A stretch of 64,000 bases of DNA from JAGXSE01 sp040757295 (GTDB lineage: Bacteria > Bacillota > PH28-bin88), in assembly GCA_040757295.1 (NCBI GenBank), contig JBFLXH010000005.1:38325-102324 (forward strand), in the 5' to 3' direction. Below are positions 41,466 to 49,227 of the stretch, in pieces. Each line of letters begins with the position of its first letter. The stretch's first letter is position 1. The position numbers were made by a program, and so were the translations under genes. The notes under the pieces are model-generated. The model was not told the origin of the DNA, made no database searches, and was given only the letters and a program-made list of their open reading frames with translations.

Positions 41466-43577
41466 TTAGTTTTTTTTCATTTTCCGGACCACAGTAGACT
41501 GGTTAACGCCTAAAACAACCGCAGCCTTATAAGTACTGCCGCACTCGCTGACAGCGCGACTGATTAATTGACGCTCCAGTTCGGAAACCGCCTCCTTCAG
41601 AGGCAGAATCCCCCGCACAATCACCGAAGGGTTTTCGCTTTTAACAGGCCTTGGCAGGAGATTAGCAGGAACATGTTCAGCTGTTACCATTGTGTCAGGC
41701 GTGGTAACCATTAACCGCTCGACGATATTTTCCAACTCCCGTACGTTTCCAGGCCAATCATAGTTTAGAAAAATCTCAAATACTTCCGGAGCAAATTCTT
41801 TGGTGATGTTATAGGCTTTGCCGTATTTATTGATAAAGGCATATACCAACGGAATAATCTCCTCCCGCCGCATTCTCAAGGGCGGAATGTACAGGGGCAC
41901 CACATTTAGCCGGAAATACAGGTCTTCACGGAACAGGCCGCGCTGGACCATTTCCTCCAGGTTATGATTTGTCGCAGCCAGGATGCGCACATTCACCGCC
42001 CTCGGCTTGTTGCCCCCCACCCGGACTATTTCCCTGTCCTGGATGGCCCGCAAGAGCTTCACCTGCAACGAAAGCGGCAGGTCACCAATTTCATCTAGAA
42101 AAAGTGTTCCATTATGAGCCAGCTCGAACATGCCTAGCTTGCCCTCCTTGCTGGCACCGGTAAAAGCCCCAGGCTCATAACCAAATAGCTCTGACTCCAA
42201 TAGATTTTCCGGAATTGCCCCACAATTAACCTTAATAAAGGGCCCTTCGTTCCGCAAGCTCTCCGTATGGATTAACTTTGCCACAACTTCCTTGCCTACA
42301 CCGGATTCCCCCAGAATCAGAATGGTAGAATCCACTTGAGCTACCCGCATAACCATAACCAATAAATCCTGCATTTTCGGGGAATTAAACACGATTCCCT
42401 TTTGCTCAACCATCCGGCTGCGCATTTGAGTCAATTCAGTCCGGTAACGCTCGCTTAGTTCCCTGGTTTCCTCCAACTGCTGGCGTAATTGGCTTAACTC
42501 AGTTAGGTCCCGGACATTGATTACAACCCGGGCGATACCGTTCTTGGCATCCCGCACCGGGCTGCCTGTTACCAACAGGTATTTGGTATTGGTCACTCCA
42601 CCCTTAACTCTTTCCATCAGAGTCACGGCTTTACCCTGTCGTAAGACCGCTTCAACAACTGATTTGGAATAATAGCCTTCATCGACAAGCTGCCGCATGG
42701 ATTTCCCCTGAATCTCTTCAGATTTTATGCCGGTAATCCGCTCATGGGCATCGTTAACCCGGATTACCTGCCCGTCCGCGTCGGTGATAATTATCCCGTC
42801 GTAAGAGGAATCAATAATGGCCTGCAGCTCGCGGTTCAACTCTTTTACCACCTGGAGCTCTTCCGAGATGGATTCCAGTTCGGAAATATCCTGAAAAACG
42901 CCAATAGCCCCAATCACTTCTCCGTTTTCAACAATGGGACTGCGGTTTGTAATATAGACATGAGTACCCGATGAATAACGGACAGAAAACTTGTGCAGCT
43001 CGCCTCGTCCTGTCTCCAAAACATCCAAAAGGCCGAGGGGAATGATTACCTCAGACAGGTGTTTTCCCAGGGCCTCAGGTTTTCTGCGCCTAGTAATTTG
43101 CTCAGCCGCATGGTTAAAGATTGTTACAACTCCCTGTTTATCTATGGCAATAATGCCGTTATTGGCAGCATCCAAAATCGCTTCCATGCGATGCAGAATG
43201 TTGCCCATATTCCGCTGGCAGGACCTATATCCCTCCAATAAGCGCTGATGGATTATTCCCACAGGCTGACCCTGGGCATTAATCACTACTGCTATATCTT
43301 TGTCAATTTCCTTCCTGGCCTTTTCCCAAGGGATATCTTCAGCAATTAGGCAACAGGGAGACAAGAAATCGTCCAAGGAATTGTCCCATTTTACCAGCCT
43401 TGGATCAAGATTAAACAGGGCTTCACCTGACAGCGCACCTACCACCACGCTGTTATGATCAAGAACCGGCAGGGCTACTTTCCGGCGCTGCCCAAGGAGA
43501 AGCCAGGCCTCTCCCAAGCTTTGTCCAGCAACAAGGTAGCAGGGGATTGTTTCCATTATGTCACGCACCAGCAGCAC
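41466..43577 (-). CDS. sigma-54-dependent activator (CBS-PAS-PAS-AAA+-HTH)
   Basis: The 703-residue protein starts with a CBS-domain pair (about 1-120, VRDIMETIPCYLVAGQSL), then two PAS domains (about 130-240 and 250-370). The AAA+ domain has GESGVGKE, the GAFTGA loop and GTLFLDEIGDLP. A TyrR-type helix-turn-helix (TYKAAVVLGVNQSTVVRKM) lies at the very end. CBS domains suggest sensing of an adenylate or acyl-CoA-like ligand. The start is probably GTG 43577 behind GAGGAGAG. One inverted repeat lies 29 bases upstream of the start, in a position for self-repression. It is the likely activator of the dehydrogenase operon. Confidence 0.92.
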   Translation of the reverse strand: MLLVRDIMETIPCYLVAGQSLGEAWLLLGQRRKVALPVLDHNSVVVGALSGEALFNLDPRLVKWDNSLDDFLSPCCLIAEDIPWEKARKEIDKDIAVVINAQGQPVGIIHQRLLEGYRSCQRNMGNILHRMEAILDAANNGIIAIDKQGVVTIFNHAAEQITRRRKPEALGKHLSEVIIPLGLLDVLETGRGELHKFSVRYSSGTHVYITNRSPIVENGEVIGAIGVFQDISELESISEELQVVKELNRELQAIIDSSYDGIIITDADGQVIRVNDAHERITGIKSEEIQGKSMRQLVDEGYYSKSVVEAVLRQGKAVTLMERVKGGVTNTKYLLVTGSPVRDAKNGIARVVINVRDLTELSQLRQQLEETRELSERYRTELTQMRSRMVEQKGIVFNSPKMQDLLVMVMRVAQVDSTILILGESGVGKEVVAKLIHTESLRNEGPFIKVNCGAIPENLLESELFGYEPGAFTGASKEGKLGMFELAHNGTLFLDEIGDLPLSLQVKLLRAIQDREIVRVGGNKPRAVNVRILAATNHNLEEMVQRGLFREDLYFRLNVVPLYIPPLRMRREEIIPLVYAFINKYGKAYNITKEFAPEVFEIFLNYDWPGNVRELENIVERLMVTTPDTMVTAEHVPANLLPRPVKSENPSVIVRGILPLKEAVSELERQLISRAVSECGSTYKAAVVLGVNQSTVVRKMKKN

Positions 43578-43605
43578 TAGCCATCTCTCCTCAAAAGCCT
43601 TCGCT

Positions 43606-43621
43606 AATGCAATATTACATT
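43606..43621. promoter_or_regulatory. putative activator-binding repeat before the second activator gene
   Basis: AATGCA-ATAT-TACATT fits the island motif and lies close to the start codon of the activator gene. Confidence 0.5.
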
Positions 43622-43660
43622 ATTTCTATAGTATTGAAAAGAGGAAAACAGAAACTCCCC

Positions 43661-43696
43661 CAAAAAGCAGGCTGTCCTGGCAAACACCAAGACAGC
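43661..43696 (-). terminator. terminator after minE
   Basis: On the minus strand GCTGTCTTGG pairs with CCAGGACAGC (43671-43696, one wobble), followed by CTGCTTTTTGG. It separates the min operon from the metabolic island. Confidence 0.75.
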
Positions 43697-43743
43697 AAAA
43701 ACACAGTTATTCCATAAAAAAGAAAAAACAAAATAAAAGGGTT

Positions 43744-44019
43744 TCAATCGCTGAACAAACGCTTTATTTTCAAAATCGGTATGTTGGCTACCAGCGCAAC
43801 TGAGTCGCTGCCGTGGCTTAAGCTTACCTCGAAACCTTCCTGATCAATCTCCATATATTCAGAAATAACCTTAATCAAGTCTTCTCTTAATGCCTCAATT
43901 AATTTAGGGGACATCCCCGCCCGATCGTGCACCAGAACCAGCCGGAGTCTTTCTTTTGCAACCTGCTTCGTGCCCAGGGCCGGCTCTCTGCCGAAAGCCC
44001 GCTGCAAGAAATCCAACAT
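43744..44019 (-). CDS. minE: cell division topological factor MinE
   Basis: The 91-residue protein begins MLDFLQRAFG, the amphipathic membrane segment, has the anti-MinCD helix (KQVAKERLRLVLVHDRAGM) and the topological domain (EALREDLIKVISEYMEID). It drives MinD off the membrane and so sets the Min oscillation. Bacillus uses DivIVA and MinJ instead, whereas many Clostridia have MinE. It is last in minC-minD-minE, 21 bases after minD. Confidence 0.94.
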   Translation of the reverse strand: MLDFLQRAFGREPALGTKQVAKERLRLVLVHDRAGMSPKLIEALREDLIKVISEYMEIDQEGFEVSLSHGSDSVALVANIPILKIKRLFSD

Positions 44020-44040
44020 GCCATAATCCCCTTTCCTAGC

Positions 44041-44838
44041 TTATCTAGCAAGACCCATTAAACGGCGTAACCGTCCCATTAAGCCTTCATTGGCTTCCAG
44101 GTCCATCAGGGGGACATCTTCTCCAGCGATCCGGCGCGAAATGTTTCGATAAGCCTCACCTGCCCTGGAGGCTTTATCCAGCACCGCTGGCTCCCCTCGG
44201 TTGGTGGATATGACAATGTGTTCATCCTCCGGAACAACTCCCAAAAGACCAATTGCCAGGATATCAATCATGTCATCAATATCCATCATATCCCCTTTTT
44301 TCACCATGCTTGGCCGGATCCGGTTAATGATCAGTTTGGGTTCTCTTAGCTCCGCCGCCTCTAAAAGCCCGATCACCCTGTCGGCGTCCCTAACGGCTGC
44401 CACTTCCGGCGTTGTGACCACAATCGCCTTTTCTGCTCCGGCAATGGCGTTTTTAAACCCTTGCTCAATTCCGGCAGGACAATCGATAATCACATAGTCA
44501 AAATCAGCTTTAAGCTGCTGGCATAGTTCCACCATCTGCTGGGGACTGACTGCAGTTTTATCTTTGGTTTGAGCCGCCGGCAACAAAAACAGATCCTCAA
44601 AACGCTTATCCTTAATCAGGGCCTGCTTTAACCGGCAACTGCCGCTGGTAACATCAACTATATCATATACAATCCTGTTTTCCAGACCCATGACCACATC
44701 CAGGTTGCGCAGGCCGATATCAGTATCTACCAAAACAACTTTATGTCCCAAAAGCGCTAAACCCGTGCCGATGTTAGCCGTTGTGGTAGTCTTCCCTACA
44801 CCGCCTTTGCCTGAAGTAACGACTATGACTTCACCCAT
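44041..44838 (-). CDS. minD: septum-site determining ATPase MinD
   Basis: The protein has about 265 residues: deviant Walker A VTSGKGGVGKTTTTANIG, DTDIGLRNLDVVMGLE and DYVIIDCPAGIEQGF. A C-terminal membrane-targeting helix (GLMGRLRRLMGLAR) ends it. It binds the membrane as an ATP dimer and recruits MinC. I took ATG 44838 behind AGGAGG; a longer frame adds 11 residues without such a site. Confidence 0.96.
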   Translation of the reverse strand: MGEVIVVTSGKGGVGKTTTTANIGTGLALLGHKVVLVDTDIGLRNLDVVMGLENRIVYDIVDVTSGSCRLKQALIKDKRFEDLFLLPAAQTKDKTAVSPQQMVELCQQLKADFDYVIIDCPAGIEQGFKNAIAGAEKAIVVTTPEVAAVRDADRVIGLLEAAELREPKLIINRIRPSMVKKGDMMDIDDMIDILAIGLLGVVPEDEHIVISTNRGEPAVLDKASRAGEAYRNISRRIAGEDVPLMDLEANEGLMGRLRRLMGLAR

Positions 44839-44883
44839 TAACCTTCCTCCTCTTGCAAGAATTCCCAGCATTAAAATTACAAC

Positions 44884-45399
44884 TTAAAAAGCAGGAAATC
44901 GCAACGAATTGGGTTGATACCGCTCAATAACGACAACCCCGTTCTGAATTCGGGCAATTTCAGGCTGATCTGGCTTGACGCTTTCGCCGTCCGGGGCTCT
45001 GGTAATATGGTCTGCAATTCGCAACTGGGTAGGCTGAAGGCGAAAAGCAGCTACAACCGAATTTTGGTTGCCTGAGGCTCCCGCATGAGCCATTCCCCTA
45101 AGGTTGCCCATCACAATAATATTTCCGCCAGCTATAATCTCTGCTCCGGGGTTTACATCCCCCATAATCACCACGTTACCTGGGTAGCGAATGCTTTGCC
45201 CAGACCTAACAGTTCGTTGTATGAGTACGGTCCGGTAATCCATCGCCACCCCGTTAGGCCCCTGTTCTTTCCTTTCCCGTCCTATACCCTCTGACCGCAA
45301 TGGGTCCGGCTGGCTTTTTGAAAGATGAAGGGAAGAAGAAAACTCCTCAGGAGCGCCTATCTGCCATGAAGGTTGTCCACTTTGTTGCGGTGAAATCAT
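44884..45399 (-). CDS. minC: MinC, C-terminal domain only
   Basis: From about residue 55 on, the protein is the MinC C-terminal beta-helix (TVRSGQSIRYPGNVVIMGDVNPGAEIIAGGNIIVMGNLRGMAHAG...), which dimerises and binds MinD. The usual N-terminal FtsZ-inhibiting domain is missing. The first 50 residues (MISPQQSGQPSWQIGAPEEF...) look unstructured. ATG 45399 has AGGAGG 7 bases upstream; extension to a TTG adds 18 residues with no domain. A strong terminator and repeat debris lie directly upstream, so the gene may have lost its 5' part when the accessory region arrived. Confidence 0.87.
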   Translation of the reverse strand: MISPQQSGQPSWQIGAPEEFSSSLHLSKSQPDPLRSEGIGRERKEQGPNGVAMDYRTVLIQRTVRSGQSIRYPGNVVIMGDVNPGAEIIAGGNIIVMGNLRGMAHAGASGNQNSVVAAFRLQPTQLRIADHITRAPDGESVKPDQPEIARIQNGVVVIERYQPNSLRFPAF

Positions 45400-45483
45400 T
45401 ATATCTCCTCCTGAGGCAGCAGAACGATTATTAAGCGCTTTTTCTTCGCTCAATTTCTACACAGCCTGACCCAAATCCTTCAA

Positions 45484-45520
45484 AAAGAAAAAAAACGAGG
45501 AAAGCTTTTTTCCTCGTTTT
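45484..45520. terminator. strong, possibly bidirectional terminator upstream of minC
   Basis: AAACGAGGAAA pairs with TTTCCTCGTTT (45493-45520), with T-runs after the stem on both strands. It insulates minC from any transcription arriving from mrdA or the accessory region. Confidence 0.85.
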
Positions 45521-45620
45521 TCCTTCAGAATTTGACAGGTATCGAATAATGGTGACCACAAAGTCCGATTGGGCAGAACGGTCTCTATTAACATAAAAGA
45601 AGAAGTCTTAGACGGTAAAT

Positions 45621-45728
45621 ATATACTCGGCAAGGGGATAAAATTGCATTATCATAATGAAGCCGAGTATGAAATTCGCTTTGAGGCCACGGTAAATCAA
45701 TGAATAATTAGTGGCCTTGCTCATTATA
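45621..45728 (+). repeat. dispersed repeat A
   Basis: Full copy in forward orientation: ATACTCGGC...GCCGAGTAT hairpin, then GAGGCCAC...GTGGCCTTGCTC hairpin. With the reversed copy at 49.83 kb it brackets 4.1 kb of accessory DNA. Confidence 0.8.
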
Positions 45729-45755
45729 CTCATTATACTGATGAAAGCAAAAAAC

Positions 45756-45956
45756 GTAAGCGTAAAATAGTTCCCACCTAGTTCCATCTTCTTGTTCATG
45801 CGATAATCTTCCTCAGAACACAAAGTGAGGAGGATTTTTGCTATGACAAAAGCAGAGTATCGAAAAGAATGGGAACAACGGGTGGCCGCTTTTAGGGCTA
45901 GTGGACAAAGCACGACAGAATGGTGTGCAGCCCATAGGTTCATCGCATGTCCATAG
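45756..45956 (+). mobile_element. IS66-family left end with truncated tnpA (remnant)
   Basis: It starts with GTAAGCG, the terminal sequence of IS66 elements, and continues to an ATG at 45843 encoding MTKAEYRKEWEQRVAAF and SGQSTTEWCAAH, the start of the IS66 accessory protein TnpA. The frame stops after 37 codons, where similarity ends. Nothing of tnpB or tnpC follows. Confidence 0.75.
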
Positions 45957-46050
45957 CGGCGCCCCTTTCTTAAGAAAATAAAACATTTAGGAAGTTTTCC
46001 TCATGCTCCCACATGAGGTATAATAAGAAAAAAGCTGCGGGAGGGATGCT

Positions 46051-46329
46051 GTGAAGCGGCTAATATTTGCTATAGTGACAGCGTTTCTGCTCACTGTTAC
46101 CATTGTGATTGCTGCGCCGCCATATCGACAAGCAGAAGCCAACTCTGCCGCAAAAATTCTAATATCTAAAGATGGTGGCACCTATGGGTTTGAAGTTTTA
46201 TGGGAACATAAGCGGTTAGACTTGTCGGTTGAGGCTCATGTATTAAAGCCAGAGTACAGAGAACTATTTAGCAGCTATGGCAGTGCCTCATTTTTGGGGT
46301 ATTATAGAGGAATAGTTTGGGGAGAATAA
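46051..46329 (+). CDS. small secreted or membrane-anchored protein of unknown function
   Basis: The 92-residue protein has a clear signal peptide (MKRLIFAIVTAFLLTVTIVIAA) and a short external part with LISKDGGTYGFEVLWEHKRLDLSV. The start is GTG 46051 with GGGAGGGA upstream. It ends 2 bases before the diguanylate cyclase gene, so the two are probably co-translated. I do not recognise a family. It might be a sensor partner of the cyclase or the truncated head of a larger receptor. Confidence 0.65.
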   Translation: MKRLIFAIVTAFLLTVTIVIAAPPYRQAEANSAAKILISKDGGTYGFEVLWEHKRLDLSVEAHVLKPEYRELFSSYGSASFLGYYRGIVWGE

Positions 46330-46331
46330 AA

Positions 46332-48005
46332 TTGAGAGCGGAAAGCATTCCTAAAAATAAGAAGTTACTGCTGGTGGAAGACAGCCGTTTAACTGCTAAG
46401 GTTTTAAAGGATTTCTTGCATAAAAACGGGTATGAGACGGAAACCGCCGTTACAGGGGAAGAAGCGGTGCAAAAGATAAGCGGCGGCTTTCCGCCGGACC
46501 TGGTTCTGATGGATATCGAATTGGCGGGGGAAATGGACGGAATAGATGCTGCCCGCAGAATAATTAAATCCCGGGATATTCCCGTTATATTTCTTACCGC
46601 CAACACATCCGGGGAAATTATTGATAAAATAAAAGAGGTTAAGGCTTATGGGTTTGTCTTAAAAGGCATGGACAAAGCTGCCTTGTTATCCACGGTGGAA
46701 ATGGCTTTGAAACTTCATGAAGCAAATACCCATGCCAGGATGTTTGAGCGGCTTTTTGAAAACTCCCTTGATGAACTCTATATTTTTCATCCGGAAACCT
46801 TAAAATTTGTTGCCGTAAACAGCTCTGCCAGAAAAAACCTAGGATATATCCCCGAAGAACTGAACACCATGACACCCCTTGACCTGAAACCGGAATTTGA
46901 CCCGGAGAGTTTTCAAAGACTCCTTGGGCAATTGCTAAGCGGGGAAAAGGACCAGGTCCTGTTTAGCACGGTACACCGCCGGAAGGACGGTTCCCTGTAT
47001 CCTGTAGAAATAAACCTGCAGCTTTTCGATTACGAGAAAGAAAAATTATGCCTGGCGCTGGTCGTTGATCTGACCGAGAGAAAACAATTGGAAGAGGAAA
47101 AAAGGCGCAAAGAGGAGCAGTGCCGCCTGATGCTGGAGGGTATTCCCAACCCGGCCTGGCTGGTTTCAAGGGAGCGCCGTATTCTGGCCCAGAATAAAGC
47201 AGCGAGATCATTATTTGGGACAAAAGTCGGGGATTATTGCTGGGAAGGCATCCATAGCGGGGAATACCTGCCGGATGAATACAGGGAGGCATTTAAAAAA
47301 AACGGCTCACCGCTGCCCGGCACCAAATGCTACTTCTGCCGTGGAGATGAAGCGTTGAACATGAATGAACCGGTAAACAGCGAAGTCGAGCTGGCGGGTA
47401 CTATCTGGGATACCTGGTGGATTCCGCTGGGAGAGGATGTCTACCTTCATTATGCTGCGGATGTGACCCGTTACAAAAAACTGGAAGAGGAGCTGCGCCT
47501 TTTATCTGTAATAGATTCTTTGACAAACGCCTTTAACCGCCGTTATTTTACAGAGAAACTGGTAGAAGAAATAGAGCGCGCCAGGCGGAACGGCAGTAAG
47601 TTTTCCCTGATCATGCTGGACATAGACCGCTTTAAGAGCATTAATGACCGCTTCGGCCACAATGCCGGTGATTTGGTCCTGAAAAGCATGGCGGAATTGA
47701 TTAAGGACAGAATCCGCAAAATAGACACCTTGGCCCGGTGGGGCGGGGAGGAATTCGTCATACTGTTGCCGGATACACCGGTGGTAAATGCGGCCTGTTT
47801 AGCGAAAGACCTGCGAGAAAAAGTAAGCCGTATGGATATTCCGGGTGTGGGTAGTGTGACTGCCAGTTTCGGAGTTGCCAGCTACTGCCCCGGAGATACG
47901 ATCGATACATTGGTAAATAAGGCAGACAATATGATGTATGAGGCAAAGGCTGCCGGCAGGAATTGTGTGCGGTATATGCATGAGTGTCATAGACCCCACG
48001 CCTAA
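46332..48005 (+). CDS. response regulator diguanylate cyclase (REC-PAS-PAS-GGDEF)
   Basis: The protein has about 557 residues. An N-terminal receiver domain (LLLVEDSRLTAKVLKDFL, phospho-Asp in DLVLMDIELAG, IPVIFLTA) comes first, then two PAS domains (about 135-250, ending VVDLTERKQLEEE, and 265-385). The GGDEF domain has the active motif GGEEF in ARWGGEEFVILLPD, preceded by DSLTNAFNRRYF. It makes cyclic di-GMP in response to phosphorylation and PAS ligands. The second PAS has a CYFCRGDE segment. No EAL domain is present. The start is TTG 46332 with GGGGAGA upstream. It lies on the plus strand, against its surroundings. The C-terminal end runs into a hairpin. Confidence 0.9.
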   Translation: MRAESIPKNKKLLLVEDSRLTAKVLKDFLHKNGYETETAVTGEEAVQKISGGFPPDLVLMDIELAGEMDGIDAARRIIKSRDIPVIFLTANTSGEIIDKIKEVKAYGFVLKGMDKAALLSTVEMALKLHEANTHARMFERLFENSLDELYIFHPETLKFVAVNSSARKNLGYIPEELNTMTPLDLKPEFDPESFQRLLGQLLSGEKDQVLFSTVHRRKDGSLYPVEINLQLFDYEKEKLCLALVVDLTERKQLEEEKRRKEEQCRLMLEGIPNPAWLVSRERRILAQNKAARSLFGTKVGDYCWEGIHSGEYLPDEYREAFKKNGSPLPGTKCYFCRGDEALNMNEPVNSEVELAGTIWDTWWIPLGEDVYLHYAADVTRYKKLEEELRLLSVIDSLTNAFNRRYFTEKLVEEIERARRNGSKFSLIMLDIDRFKSINDRFGHNAGDLVLKSMAELIKDRIRKIDTLARWGGEEFVILLPDTPVVNAACLAKDLREKVSRMDIPGVGSVTASFGVASYCPGDTIDTLVNKADNMMYEAKAAGRNCVRYMHECHRPHA

Positions 48006-48036
48006 AGGCGGGGGCTTGCCGTGTGGGGCCACTCCC
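47987..48036 (+). other. GC-rich hairpin at the end of the cyclase gene
   Basis: CCCCACG pairs with CGTGTGGGG around an inner CGCC-TAAA-GGCG stem. There is no T-run, so it is a weak terminator candidate. The inner GCCTAAAGGCGGGGGC resembles ends of IS200/IS605 elements, which is only suggestive. Confidence 0.35.
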
Positions 48037-48061
48037 GGCCACTCCCGGCAGGCTTCCACTT

Positions 48062-48411
48062 GTAAGCGTCAGTCAGTACCCACCTAGCCCCCTGTCCTTC
48101 TTTATGGGAAACTCTATGGTATTAGTAGAGACCATAAGGAGGATGTATTTATGACCAAAGCAGAGCTGCAAAGCACATGGGTAGCCAGGGTAGCTGCCTT
48201 TATGGCCAGCGGCCAGAGCGTATCCACATGGTGTGAGGCCCACGACTTGAAACCTCATCAGTAAAGGTACTGGCTTAGAAAAGAGACACCCTCCGATACA
48301 CCAACCCCGTGGTTGCCACTGGACCTGAGAGATGCAGGCGTTCATACTTCTTTGACGGTAAGAGTGGGCCGGGCTGCTGTGGAAGATAACCTTTTTTTGA
48401 AAGCAAATTAG
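48062..48411 (+). mobile_element. second IS66-family left end with broken tnpA (remnant)
   Basis: It starts with GTAAGCG. ATG 48151, behind AAGGAGGATGTATTT, encodes MTKAELQSTWVARVAAF and SGQSVSTWCEAHDLKPHQ, then an in-frame TAA at 48262, followed by RYWLRKETPSDTPTPWLPLDL and TVRVGRAA, the rest of the TnpA core. The element is lost after 48411. Both IS66 remnants diverge or stop near codon 37. Confidence 0.78.
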
Positions 48412-48441
48412 CCCATATTTGGTTACCTATATTTTCATCTC
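48378..48441 (-). pseudogene. 3' fragment of a second PIN-domain gene
   Basis: About 63 bases are nearly identical to 50633-50695, the 3' part of the PIN gene of the Xre-ImmA-PIN cassette (minus-strand residues ENIGNQIWA). It points to an earlier second copy of that cassette that was destroyed by the IS66 insertion or by recombination. Confidence 0.6.
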
Positions 48442-48999
48442 TCAACAAGATTTGTTTAGAAATTGTTATTTCTCCAGTCCAACTGTTGATGAAAATCGGA
48501 ATATTATCGCAGGAAGACTATGAGGATTGGAGGATGGGGCACATCAGCTAACTGCGGCACATCAGCTAACCCAGTTTTCCCGCGAGGGCGCGGGAGAGAA
48601 GGACTCTGGGGAAAACGGCGCCACATCCCCCAGCCTAACCGCAGTCGCGGCCGGCTCGTCCGAACCTAACTTAAGAGCTAAGTAAGGTTTCGGCCATCGC
48701 CTTAAGGCTGGGTGACGTCGGGAAAACACATCCGTTAGATGAAATTGCGTCCCCGTTTGACGGCCGCCGTCTTTGGCCATACGCATCACCTCGCTTTTTT
48801 TGTAAACTCCGCAGGTGATATACCCTGTTTGAAACCGCGACTTTTTACGCGTGGCCGCGCGCCCGCTCTTGACCGATTTCTTGCAAGGATTTAGAACGTT
48901 CTTGCCGCATAAATGTTGGCCATTTTTTTATTTATTTTTATGACTATATTGCATATAATAATATTAGACTAGAGTATTCTATTACCGGAGGTGATTTTA
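48442..48999. other. unassigned stretch between the IS66 remnant and the toxin-antitoxin pair
   Basis: At 48470-48550 the plus strand reads LLMKIGILSQEDYEDWRMGH, resembling the end of a small regulatory protein family of Firmicutes, without a start. From 48560 to 48790 the DNA is GC-rich with a minus-strand frame (48562-48789) that I do not accept as a gene. The last 100 bases are AT-rich and hold the promoter region of the antitoxin. Confidence 0.4.
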
Positions 49000-49227
49000 A
49001 TGATCATTTCATCGTCTGAATTTAAGACAAACATCGGGCGTTATCTTTCTCTCGTCGGTAAAGAGGATATCATCATCACGCGAAACGGAAAACGTGTTGC
49101 CCGTCTGATAGCGGAAAAGGAAGATAAAGTCGCTATCGCGAAGTCCCTCATCGGCATCCTGCCGAGCACGGTCACCAAGGAAGAGGCGAAAGAGGAGAAG
49201 TTCAAACGCTATGAAAATCTTGATTGA
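49000..49227 (+). CDS. Phd/YefM-family antitoxin
   Basis: The 75-residue protein begins MIISSSEFKTNIGRYLSLV, with IIITRNGKRVARLIAE, the Phd/YefM DNA-binding fold, and a charged C-terminus that would wrap the toxin. ATG 49000 has GGAGGTGAT upstream. It overlaps the PIN toxin gene by 17 bases. It should repress its own promoter with the toxin. This is a standard type II arrangement. Confidence 0.9.
   Translation: MIISSSEFKTNIGRYLSLVGKEDIIITRNGKRVARLIAEKEDKVAIAKSLIGILPSTVTKEEAKEEKFKRYENLD

Larger units (their letters stand above)
45400..46050. other. gene-free junction between minC and the accessory region
   Basis: It contains, from right to left on the minus strand, an IS66 left-end remnant, a copy of repeat A, about 100 bases without recognisable features, and a terminator hairpin just before minC. 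No intact gene is seen. Confidence 0.6.

Noticed and set aside
48562..48789. Minus-strand 75-residue frame
   Set aside because: No ribosome site, no recognisable family, low-complexity charged sequence in a GC-rich remnant region.
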